DNA from: an uncultured bacterium
GTDB lineage: Bacteria; Cyanobacteriota; Vampirovibrionia; Gastranaerophilales; Gastranaerophilaceae
Direction: 5' to 3'
Assembly: GCA_902464375.1 (NCBI GenBank)
Contig: CABQIM010000067.1
Coordinates: 1 to 10,242 of the forward strand
Length of the DNA stretch: 10,242 nt
Shown one piece after another: positions 5,066 through 10,242 of this stretch. The notes beneath the pieces were generated by a model. It saw only the letters and a program-made list of their open reading frames with translations. It was not told where the DNA came from and searched no databases. Numbering within the stretch: position 1 is the stretch's first letter; each line of letters starts with the position of its first letter. The translations under genes and the position numbers were made by a program.

Positions 5066-6300
5066 ATACTTAATTTACAAATGTCTTTTCTAAAATATTT
5101 TGAATCAAAGTCAATAAAATCAGCTTCTTCGTACATTTTCAAAACAGAATTAGCAGATGTTGCGGCTTTTGTACACACGACTAATACAGCCCCTTCTGAA
5201 GCTTCATACTCTAAATATCTATTCTTGCTTACAGATGGATAGAATGTTATTTGGGTATCTTCATCCAAATTATCCAATCCAGATATAATATTTTCTTTAT
5301 TAACTTTATTTTTACAAGTTAAAACAAGAGATGATGAGTACAAATCATTATATACAATACCTCCAACCTCATCACTAAAAGAGCCTAAACAGCAAGATTC
5401 AAACAAATTATACAAATCATCCCCTACAGTGTTTAAAACCGGAGCTGTATCACAATCCTGCATAAAAGATTGATAGCCAAGGATCGATATTCTGCCATCT
5501 TGCGTTAGTATTCCATTTACCCCCAGAATACCGAGATAAGGATTACCTTCTATTTCTAAATAATCAAGAGTTGGATAAATAACATTGTCCATTAAAAAAT
5601 ATTCGTTTTCAGTTGTTAACTTATAATTAGGAGAACAAGCCCCCATACCGCTTGTTAACTGTCCGCCATCTCCTTCTAGTTTATGCTTATAAGTAATGGA
5701 TGAACCAAATGGCAAAGCTTTGTATCCATCAGTAATTGCATAAAACGAAAACGCTGTACCATAAACATAATCTTCTATTATGATTCTGTTATTTTTTTCA
5801 ATAAAGCTTGCATCTACTAATGATTTTGCTAACAATTGAGAAGTAAGTACGACTGCACTATTTATTTCATCAGTTTTCAACACAAACGGAACTTTTTGAT
5901 TTTTTATATAGTCTAATACCATATTTTGTTTTTCAAAAATTCCAAATTTTGGAGTTGGAACACGCAACTTATAAAGAACTTTTTTAGCGAAAGCTTTATC
6001 AAAAACAATTTTTGCAGCTTTGGAATCCGGTGCAAAGATTTTGCGATTATTTTTATTAAACAACTCTACAATATTTGATTTAAGAGCTGCAACAGACAAT
6101 GGAATTGTCATATCAATATCATTTTCCATGACAAAATCTAAAATTTCTGCAGCATTACTTTCTCTTATATCAAGACAAGTTGTAAATTCTTTCAAGCTAT
6201 CTGAAGCCGGAGTAACAAAAATATCGTGTTTTTCAGCTAATTTTTGTGCTAAAGCGTATTCTTTTGCACCATTTCCTATAATTAAAATCTTTTTTCTCAT
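5062..6300 (-). CDS. PurD-like ATP-grasp protein with degenerate active site
   Basis: A 412-residue protein with the full domain order of phosphoribosylamine-glycine ligase (PurD): N-terminal Rossmann-like part (KILIIGNGAKEYALAQKL, where PurD has GGGREHAL), ATP-grasp domain, the conserved block GDGGQLTSGMGACSP (210-224, PurD DGDTGPNTGGMGAYSP), and a C-terminal domain. Catalytic parts are lost. The glycine-rich ATP loop after IKADG in PurD reads KTDEINSAVV (142-151). The Mg-binding segment EFN.RFGDPE of PurD aligns with GYQSFMQDCD (275-284), so the metal-ligand Glu and Asn become Gly and Gln. The frame is intact over its full length, which argues against a dead pseudogene. It is probably not an active PurD; a regulatory, scaffold or altered-substrate role is possible. 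There is no ribosome site, and a promoter is placed for leaderless mRNA. Confidence 0.8.
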   Translation of the reverse strand: MRKKILIIGNGAKEYALAQKLAEKHDIFVTPASDSLKEFTTCLDIRESNAAEILDFVMENDIDMTIPLSVAALKSNIVELFNKNNRKIFAPDSKAAKIVFDKAFAKKVLYKLRVPTPKFGIFEKQNMVLDYIKNQKVPFVLKTDEINSAVVLTSQLLAKSLVDASFIEKNNRIIIEDYVYGTAFSFYAITDGYKALPFGSSITYKHKLEGDGGQLTSGMGACSPNYKLTTENEYFLMDNVIYPTLDYLEIEGNPYLGILGVNGILTQDGRISILGYQSFMQDCDTAPVLNTVGDDLYNLFESCCLGSFSDEVGGIVYNDLYSSSLVLTCKNKVNKENIISGLDNLDEDTQITFYPSVSKNRYLEYEASEGAVLVVCTKAATSANSVLKMYEEADFIDFDSKYFRKDICKLSI

Positions 6301-6306
6301 AAGCTA

Positions 6307-6315
6307 ATTATAGCA
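6307..6315 (-). promoter_or_regulatory. Extended -10 promoter placed for a leaderless transcript
   Basis: On the minus strand TGCTATAAT is a perfect extended -10 element. Six bases separate TATAAT from the ATG at 6300, so transcription should begin at or within a base of the start codon. No Shine-Dalgarno sequence exists there. It lies in the 22-base gap between the RNA methyltransferase and the PurD-like gene, so the latter can be expressed separately. Confidence 0.6.
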
Positions 6316-6322
6316 TAAAGAA

Positions 6323-7042
6323 TTACATCAATTTATATAAAATTACGGCTGCTGATACACTCAAATTAAGTGATTCTACTTTGTCTGACATTTCAATAGT
6401 AACATTTTTAGTTGCAAAATCTTTCAATTCTTCACTTAAACCTGTTGATTCTGCGCCAAACATAATCAGACATTTTTCAGCCGGCTTATAATCACTTAGC
6501 CAAACAGATTTATCCGATTTAGGAAGAGTTGCAACACGTTCATAATCAGCAAAAACATTTAAGTCATCCAGTTCAAATACAGGGATTTTCCAAAGATTTC
6601 CAACAGATGAACGAACACATTTAGGATTATATAAGTCAACGGTATCACCGTACAAAACAACAGCATCAATATTAAATGCAGCTGCTGTTCTCAAGATAGT
6701 ACCTAAGTTACCTGCATCTTTAATATTTTCTAAAAGAACGACTTTTTTATAATCATTTGACCATTTTCTTTGTAACTGTTTTGCAACAGCGACTGCTTTT
6801 GGAGCGGATTCTGTAGAAGAAATTTTTGCAAGAACAGCTTCAGATGTTTCAATTCGATTATCAAAACCCACAAAATCATTTGAACCATCTAACACAAATA
6901 AATGTTCAATTTCTAAACCGGATTCAATCGCTTCTTCTATGCACTTTGTACCTTCTAGCAAAAATTTGTCCTTACGGTATTTTCTCTGCAATAGTTTTGC
7001 GGTTTCTTTCACCAAATCATTACTAACACTAGTTATTTTCAT
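6323..7042 (-). CDS. SpoU/TrmH-family RNA 2'-O-methyltransferase
   Basis: A 239-residue SPOUT methyltransferase that transfers a methyl group from S-adenosylmethionine to a ribose 2'-OH in rRNA or tRNA. The N-terminal part (about 1-90) is the substrate-binding domain, with KFLLEGTKCIEEAI at 26-39. The C-terminal knot domain shows motif 1, NIKDAGNLGTILRTA (106-120, Arg118), motif 2, MFGAESTGLSEE (194-205, Glu198), and motif 3, MSDKVESLNLSVSAAVILY (218-236, Asn226). Length and motifs fit an active enzyme; which RNA position it modifies cannot be told. Its ATG overlaps the aminopeptidase stop by four bases (ATGA), so the two are translationally coupled. The nearest ribosome-like AAGGA is about 12 bases upstream. 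Confidence 0.92.
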   Translation of the reverse strand: MKITSVSNDLVKETAKLLQRKYRKDKFLLEGTKCIEEAIESGLEIEHLFVLDGSNDFVGFDNRIETSEAVLAKISSTESAPKAVAVAKQLQRKWSNDYKKVVLLENIKDAGNLGTILRTAAAFNIDAVVLYGDTVDLYNPKCVRSSVGNLWKIPVFELDDLNVFADYERVATLPKSDKSVWLSDYKPAEKCLIMFGAESTGLSEELKDFATKNVTIEMSDKVESLNLSVSAAVILYKLM

Positions 7043-8562
7043 AAAATTCTAAAATCCTTAAGCCAAGTTTTTTCTTGTTCTGTCAGTAAATCATAATTAA
7101 TTAATTTACCTTCATATCCCATTTTAACAAAAGAATGAATTTTTCCATCCTTTTTGTAACAAGAGTTTTCTAATCTTACTCCAAAATGCTTAGGATTGTA
7201 TAACCCCGGTTCAATTGTGAAAGTCATACCATCTACAATTAGAGTTTTTGCTATTTCATTTTGAGAAAGATTTGGCGGAGCTTCATGAACATTAATCCCA
7301 ATGCCATGACCTAAGCCATGTCCAAATATAAAGCCGTCAATTTTGTTATCTAGAATAGAATGGGCTTGTGTATCAATTTCAAAACCGGTTATCGAGCCTT
7401 CCTCACTTGCCCTCTGGGAAAGGGATGATGTGAGGGTAATAAAATTAAAGCTATTCAAAAAAGCCTTCAAGACAGTTGTATAAACAGTTTTTTGTAATTC
7501 ATTCGGTTCACCTTTTACAAATACTCTTGTTATATCAGTAGCCAAACCGCTTTCATAATAAGCACCACAATCTATCAAGACCAGTGAACCTTCTGTTAAA
7601 ATTACATCTTTAGCATTTTTTGCATAATGCGCAAGTGCTGAATTTTGATTAATCGCAACTATTGAATTAAAGCTTAATGACTTAGCACCATAGTTAATAA
7701 ACTCTTCTCTCAAACGTGCAGCAATATCATATTCTGATAGGTTATCATTATTCTCTATAAAATCACGTATTGCCAACATAGTTTTGTCAGTGGCCTCAAA
7801 AGCCTTTTTATAAGCATCGAGTTCATCTTCTGATTTTAGAGATTTCATCGATTTTATTTTTGACACCTCATGAATAGGTTTCTTTATAAATCTGTAATCA
7901 TAAGCATTTATACTTGATTTATCAACGATAAGTTCACCATCATACTCATTAATCGTTTTTATGTATTCATTTGGGTCTGTAAACAATTGTTGAGTACCAT
8001 CAGAAAACACCAACAATTTTGCCCAGATTTTGGAAGAACAATCTTTAGAGAAATCTCTTTTTCCGGTCAAATATGAAACTTCTTCAAGATTAGTTACGAA
8101 AGTTGTTTTGTCCGGTTTATAAGATACAGGAACTGTCGCTTGTACATAATTTTCGGGCTTATGCTCTTCTGTAAAATCATTAATCGGGTCAGAATCAAGT
8201 AAAACGACATTAAAATCATTAAAACTTTCAAGTCGTTTTTGTGAAACTTTTTTCGCTACAATACCAAGTGTTTTGTCCGGTTCAATTAGCTTTTTGATTT
8301 CATCATCCTGCTTTTGCCCCAATTGTAATTTTATAACGGTAACATCGGAGTTTGACTCATTATCAGCTTGCGTATGATATCTACCATCAACAAAAAGATA
8401 AATTTTATCGTCAGTAAGCAATGCATCACCAGTTGAACCGGAAAAACCGGTTAAAGTATAACGCGCATTTTCACTCAATGCAGGATACTCAACCAAATAC
8501 TCGTTGGTACAACAAACAAGTAAGTAATCTAAATTTAGTTTTTTTAAAAGATTTTTATACAT
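7039..8562 (-). CDS. pepP: Xaa-Pro aminopeptidase (M24B) with in-frame insertion
   Basis: A 507-residue M24B metallopeptidase releasing an N-terminal residue next to proline. Two creatinase-type N-terminal domains (about 1-240) precede the pita-bread catalytic domain. Metal ligands are all visible: Asp331 (LVLIDCGA), Asp343 (ATDITRVF), His419 (FGHGLGHGIG), Glu451 (TIEPGLY) and Glu465 (VRLEN); proton-shuttle histidines are His312 (ALAHYA) and His426 (VHEAPP). The double N-terminal domain and lack of a signal peptide match the cytoplasmic XPNPEP1-like type. Residues about 375-391 (ITLTSSLSQRASEEGSI) have no counterpart in the family and are coded by a GC-richer palindrome, probably an inserted repeat. 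The ATG at 8562 has AGAGG (8571-8575) eight bases upstream. It forms an operon with the RNA methyltransferase. Confidence 0.92.
   Translation of the reverse strand: MYKNLLKKLNLDYLLVCCTNEYLVEYPALSENARYTLTGFSGSTGDALLTDDKIYLFVDGRYHTQADNESNSDVTVIKLQLGQKQDDEIKKLIEPDKTLGIVAKKVSQKRLESFNDFNVVLLDSDPINDFTEEHKPENYVQATVPVSYKPDKTTFVTNLEEVSYLTGKRDFSKDCSSKIWAKLLVFSDGTQQLFTDPNEYIKTINEYDGELIVDKSSINAYDYRFIKKPIHEVSKIKSMKSLKSEDELDAYKKAFEATDKTMLAIRDFIENNDNLSEYDIAARLREEFINYGAKSLSFNSIVAINQNSALAHYAKNAKDVILTEGSLVLIDCGAYYESGLATDITRVFVKGEPNELQKTVYTTVLKAFLNSFNFITLTSSLSQRASEEGSITGFEIDTQAHSILDNKIDGFIFGHGLGHGIGINVHEAPPNLSQNEIAKTLIVDGMTFTIEPGLYNPKHFGVRLENSCYKKDGKIHSFVKMGYEGKLINYDLLTEQEKTWLKDFRIL
7390..7440. repeat. Palindromic repeat inserted in frame within pepP
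   Basis: CCTCAC (7401-7406) pairs with GTGAGG (7430-7435), and inside it CCC (7410-7412) can pair with GGG (7422-7424). The patch is richer in GC than the surrounding gene. It codes about 17 residues absent from the usual M24 fold. Palindromes with CCCTC...GAGGG cores are common dispersed repeats, and in-frame palindromic elements in genes are known from Rickettsia. The exact borders are an estimate. Confidence 0.5.
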
Positions 8563-8655
8563 AAATTGAACCTCTAAAAGGAGTTATACCTACAACAAGA
8601 AGCCTCAACACGAATTTCTATGTTCTCTTATTGGTAAGCCCCACCCTTTACACCA

Positions 8656-8695
8656 CACTTACAAGCATGTAGTAAAAAATACAAGTTTGTAAGTG
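8656..8695. repeat. 16-bp stem hairpin
   Basis: Arms 8656-8671 and 8680-8695 are inverse complements at 14 of 16 positions, including a perfect outer nine bases (CACTTACAA / TTGTAAGTG), with an A-rich 8-base loop. No T-run follows on the plus strand. On the minus strand the hairpin is followed by TGGTGTAAAGGG, so it is not an intrinsic terminator in either direction. Confidence 0.65.
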
Positions 8696-8783
8696 AAGTA
8701 TAAAACTCCCCCGAGGAGAGGGAATGCGCCAAACTTGTAGTTACATCGACCGACTATTTTAAAACAACTTTCAACATATGAAA

Positions 8784-8808
8784 GCCGACCTAATGTCTAC
8801 GTGCGTAG
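8784..8808 (+). repeat. Direct repeat copy 1 (25 bp)
   Basis: First of two copies, starting GCCGACCTAATG and ending in the small hairpin CTACG-TG-CGTAG. It matches the copy at 8895-8919 at 24 of 25 bases. Confidence 0.8.
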
Positions 8809-8894
8809 TATCATAGAATTAACGTTAGACTTGTAGTCCCACCAATGAGGCGGAGCTTGTCATTACTATAAAATTTAGTAATTTTCACCTAGTA

Positions 8895-8919
8895 GCCGAC
8901 CCAATGTCTACGTGCGTAG
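8895..8919 (+). repeat. Direct repeat copy 2 (25 bp)
   Basis: Second copy, starting GCCGACCCAATG and ending CTACG-TG-CGTAG; it differs from copy 1 only by C instead of T at its eighth base. It begins 111 bases after copy 1 and ends three bases before the stop codon of the prolyl isomerase gene. Confidence 0.8.
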
Positions 8920-8922
8920 CAC

Positions 8923-9201
8923 CTATTCATCGATGTCAGTTAGTTTGATTAAGTGCCAGCCGAATTGAGTTTCAACAGGTTCTGATATTTCACCTTTTTT
9001 AAGTGCAAATGCTGCTTCTTCAAAAGGTTTAACCATCATACCTTTACCGAACCATCTTAAGTCACCGCCATCGCGTCCAGATGGGCATTTAGAATACTGT
9101 TTAGCCAAATCTTCAAATGCTACACCGTTTTTAATATCTAATAATAGATTTTCAGCTTGTTCTTTCGTATCAACAAGAATGTGACTTGCTCTAATTTTCA
9201 T
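8923..9201 (-). CDS. Parvulin-type peptidyl-prolyl cis-trans isomerase
   Basis: A 92-residue single-domain parvulin, the size of E. coli PpiC, that speeds cis-trans isomerisation of prolyl peptide bonds. Visible family features: ASHILV with His7, FEDLAKQYSKCPS with Cys39 at the catalytic position, GGDLRWFGKGMMVKPFEEAAF (45-65) and QFGWHLIKL with His83. It has no signal peptide or membrane segment, so it should be cytoplasmic, unlike SurA or PrsA. The ATG at 9201 has AAGGAG (9210-9215) eight bases upstream; a second ATG within that spacer is followed in its own frame by a stop after three codons. It has its own promoter at 9232-9260, and a repeat island lies downstream. Confidence 0.93.
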   Translation of the reverse strand: MKIRASHILVDTKEQAENLLLDIKNGVAFEDLAKQYSKCPSGRDGGDLRWFGKGMMVKPFEEAAFALKKGEISEPVETQFGWHLIKLTDIDE

Positions 9202-9231
9202 GAATACATCTCCTTATTATTCTGCTTGTTT

Positions 9232-9260
9232 ATTTTAACATTAATATAGAATTTTCACAA
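9232..9260 (-). promoter_or_regulatory. Promoter of the parvulin gene
   Basis: On the minus strand TTGTGA (9255-9260), a 17-base spacer, then TAAAAT (9232-9237) preceded by TG-T, an extended -10. The start would be near 9225, giving a leader of about 24 bases that contains the AAGGAG ribosome site. Confidence 0.6.
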
Positions 9261-9270
9261 ACGCATAATA

Positions 9271-9303
9271 AAAGATGCACTTGTTTTCAACAAGTGCATC
9301 TTT
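9271..9303. terminator. Strong hairpin, possible bidirectional terminator
   Basis: Arms 9271-9285 and 9289-9303 are perfect 15-bp inverse complements around a TTC loop. On the plus strand the stem runs into a T-run (CATCTTTTTG); on the minus strand it ends CATCTTTTATT. It sits just after the rplA terminator and just before the parvulin promoter, so it insulates the parvulin gene from leftward read-through. No rightward gene ends here. Confidence 0.75.
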
Positions 9304-9307
9304 TTGT

Positions 9308-9336
9308 AAAAAAAAAGGCTAACCTTTCGGCTAGCC
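9308..9336 (-). terminator. Intrinsic terminator of the rplK-rplA operon
   Basis: On the minus strand GGCTAGCC, a GAAA tetraloop and GGTTAGCC form an 8-bp stem (one G-T pair), followed by nine T's (A-run at 9308-9316). The stem occupies 9317-9336, seven bases after the rplA stop. Confidence 0.9.
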
Positions 9337-9343
9337 GTAAATA

Positions 9344-10069
9344 TCAACCAACAATTTCTTTAACTTCTGCTTGAAGATTTTTTGAATCAATCTTAATGCT
9401 TGGTCCCATTGTTGTTGTCAAATAAATTGACTTAACATAAGTACCTTTAGCAGCAGATGGTTTTGCTCTAAGAACTGCATCAACCAAAGTTCCGTAGTTC
9501 TTAACCAAATCTTCGTGAGCAAATTGAACTTTACCGATAGGGCAGTGAATCATACCCTGTTTATCAGCTCTGAATTCAACTTTACCTGCTTTTGCATCTT
9601 TAACTGCTTTAGCGATATCTAGAGTAACAGTACCAGTCTTAGGGTTTGGCATCAAACCTTTTGGACCTAAAACTCTACCTAACTTACCTAACATACCCAT
9701 ACAGTCAGGAGTTGCAATTAATGTATCAAATTCAAACCAACCACCAGCGATTTTGTCGATAATTTCTTCTGTACCATAGAAATCAGCGCCTGCGTCTTTT
9801 GCTTCGTTAACTTTTGGTCCTTTTGCGATAACGCAAACACGAACTTCTTTACCCAAACCAGCTGGCAAAACAACTGTTGATCTAATTTGTTGTTCTGCGT
9901 GTTTTACTTCAATACCTAATCTCATGTGGCATTCAACTGTTTCATTGAATTTAGCTACTTCTTTAGATACTTCTTGTAATTTAGTAAGAGCATCACGACC
10001 TGTTGCAGGTTGTTCAAAACCAGCTAACAATTCTTGAAGCTTCTTTTGTTTTTTAGTTATTTTTGACAT
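9344..10069 (-). CDS. rplA: 50S ribosomal protein L1
   Basis: Ribosomal protein L1, which binds 23S rRNA to form the L1 stalk that helps release deacylated tRNA from the E site. The 241 residues match the bacterial length. The signature segment PDCMGMLGKLGRVLGPKGLMPNPKTGTVT is seen from about residue 121, and VEFRADKQGMIHCPIGKV (163-180) is typical. The ATG at 10069 has AAAGGAT (10077-10083) seven bases upstream. It follows rplK in the conserved L11-L1 order, with a structured 93-base spacer, and is ended by a strong terminator. L1 represses its own operon in other bacteria; the spacer hairpins may serve this, but no L1 site is proven. Confidence 0.98.
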   Translation of the reverse strand: MSKITKKQKKLQELLAGFEQPATGRDALTKLQEVSKEVAKFNETVECHMRLGIEVKHAEQQIRSTVVLPAGLGKEVRVCVIAKGPKVNEAKDAGADFYGTEEIIDKIAGGWFEFDTLIATPDCMGMLGKLGRVLGPKGLMPNPKTGTVTLDIAKAVKDAKAGKVEFRADKQGMIHCPIGKVQFAHEDLVKNYGTLVDAVLRAKPSAAKGTYVKSIYLTTTMGPSIKIDSKNLQAEVKEIVG

Positions 10070-10095
10070 TATTCTTATCCTTTCATGGTGTTAAC

Positions 10096-10148
10096 GGATT
10101 TTTCAATCCTTCCATATTATCTCTTTGTCCCTCATAATAATATGAAGG
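10096..10148 (-). promoter_or_regulatory. Structured spacer between rplK and rplA
   Basis: On the minus-strand RNA a long stem pairs CCTTC-ATATTAT (10137-10148) with ATAATAT-G-GAAGG (10108-10120), with one bulged base. A second hairpin, GGATT-GAAA-AATCC (10096-10109), shares two bases with the foot of the first, so the two compete at their junction. The layout resembles a regulatory leader, for example an L1 feedback site or a translation switch for rplA, but no matching L1-binding motif was identified. Confidence 0.45.
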
Positions 10149-10162
10149 TTGGGTGTAAAAAC

Positions 10163-10242
10163 TTACGCTTCTTCTTTAACAGTAACACCCATAGCTCTGC
10201 AAGAGCCTTTAATCATGTTTACAGCAGCATCCATAGAAGTTG
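10163..10242 (-). CDS. rplK: 50S ribosomal protein L11, C-terminal end (partial)
   Basis: The last 25 residues of a protein upstream of rplA. MDAAVNMIKGSCRAMGVTV matches the L11 C-terminal pattern (MI.GTARSMGI.V in family members), ending KEEA before a TAA at 10163-10165. L11 forms part of the GTPase-associated centre of the large subunit. The gene continues past the right edge of the window. Position before rplA supports the call. Confidence 0.9.
   Translation of the reverse strand, partial: TSMDAAVNMIKGSCRAMGVTVKEEA

Larger units (their letters stand above)
8563..8922. other. 360-base gene-free region rich in repeats
   Basis: No credible gene lies in this stretch between the aminopeptidase and the prolyl isomerase. 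It holds a long hairpin (8656-8695), a CTCCC/GAGGAGAGGGA palindrome-like patch (8706-8722), two 25-base direct repeats (8784-8808, 8895-8919), two copies of ACTTGTAGT (8733-8741, 8829-8837), and an AT hairpin, ATTACTA...TAGTAAT (8862-8882). It is locally richer in GC than its neighbours and looks like nested dispersed repeats rather than a decayed gene. A possible leftward -10 box, TATAAC (8583-8588), for the aminopeptidase lies at its left end; no good -35 was found. Confidence 0.6.

Noticed and set aside
8784..8919. CRISPR array
   Set aside because: Only two repeat copies, separated by 86 bases of other repeats rather than uniform spacers, and no cas genes are present.

Overview
The window is AT-rich DNA packed with bacterial housekeeping genes. 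The best guess at its source is a fermentative, anaerobic, flagellated gut bacterium, possibly of the Gastranaerophilales/Vampirovibrionia (Melainabacteria) group. That guess rests on low GC, an oxygen-sensitive ferredoxin-dependent 2-oxoacid oxidoreductase beside a flagellin gene, and a general resemblance of the proteins. It is an inference; no rRNA or other decisive marker is present.

Layout. (1) 1-501, minus: N-terminal part of a flagellin gene, cut by the window edge. (2) 679-3405, plus: a four-gene 2-oxoacid:ferredoxin oxidoreductase operon of VorDBAC type (ferredoxin subunit, alpha, TPP-binding beta, gamma), followed after 15 bases by alanine racemase (3421-4542). A degenerate GTGA-rich inverted repeat separates the first two subunits, and a REP-like hairpin plus a 14-bp perfect palindrome precede the gamma subunit. 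(3) 4543-5061: a terminator, a candidate small RNA on the minus strand with a good sigma-70-type promoter, and an orphan ribbon-helix-helix regulator. (4) 5062-8562, minus: a PurD-like ATP-grasp protein that has lost its catalytic residues, a SpoU/TrmH RNA methyltransferase, and an M24B Xaa-Pro aminopeptidase carrying what looks like an in-frame palindromic repeat. (5) 8563-8922: a 360-base gene-free stretch full of repeats. (6) 8923-9201, minus: a minimal parvulin prolyl isomerase with its own promoter. (7) 9271-10242, minus: two strong terminators, rplA (L1), a structured spacer, and the 3' end of rplK (L11).

How the genes work together. The oxidoreductase would oxidise branched-chain or other 2-oxoacids to acyl-CoA and reduce ferredoxin, a typical anaerobic energy step. 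Alanine racemase feeds peptidoglycan. The aminopeptidase and RNA methyltransferase genes overlap by four bases and are co-transcribed. rplK-rplA is the conserved ribosomal operon.

No large unknown system, CRISPR array, prophage or complete insertion sequence is visible. The most notable items are the degenerate PurD paralogue with a promoter placed for leaderless expression, the candidate small RNA, the repeat inserted in the aminopeptidase gene, the repeat island, and the AGTATA repeats in front of the orphan ribbon-helix-helix gene.
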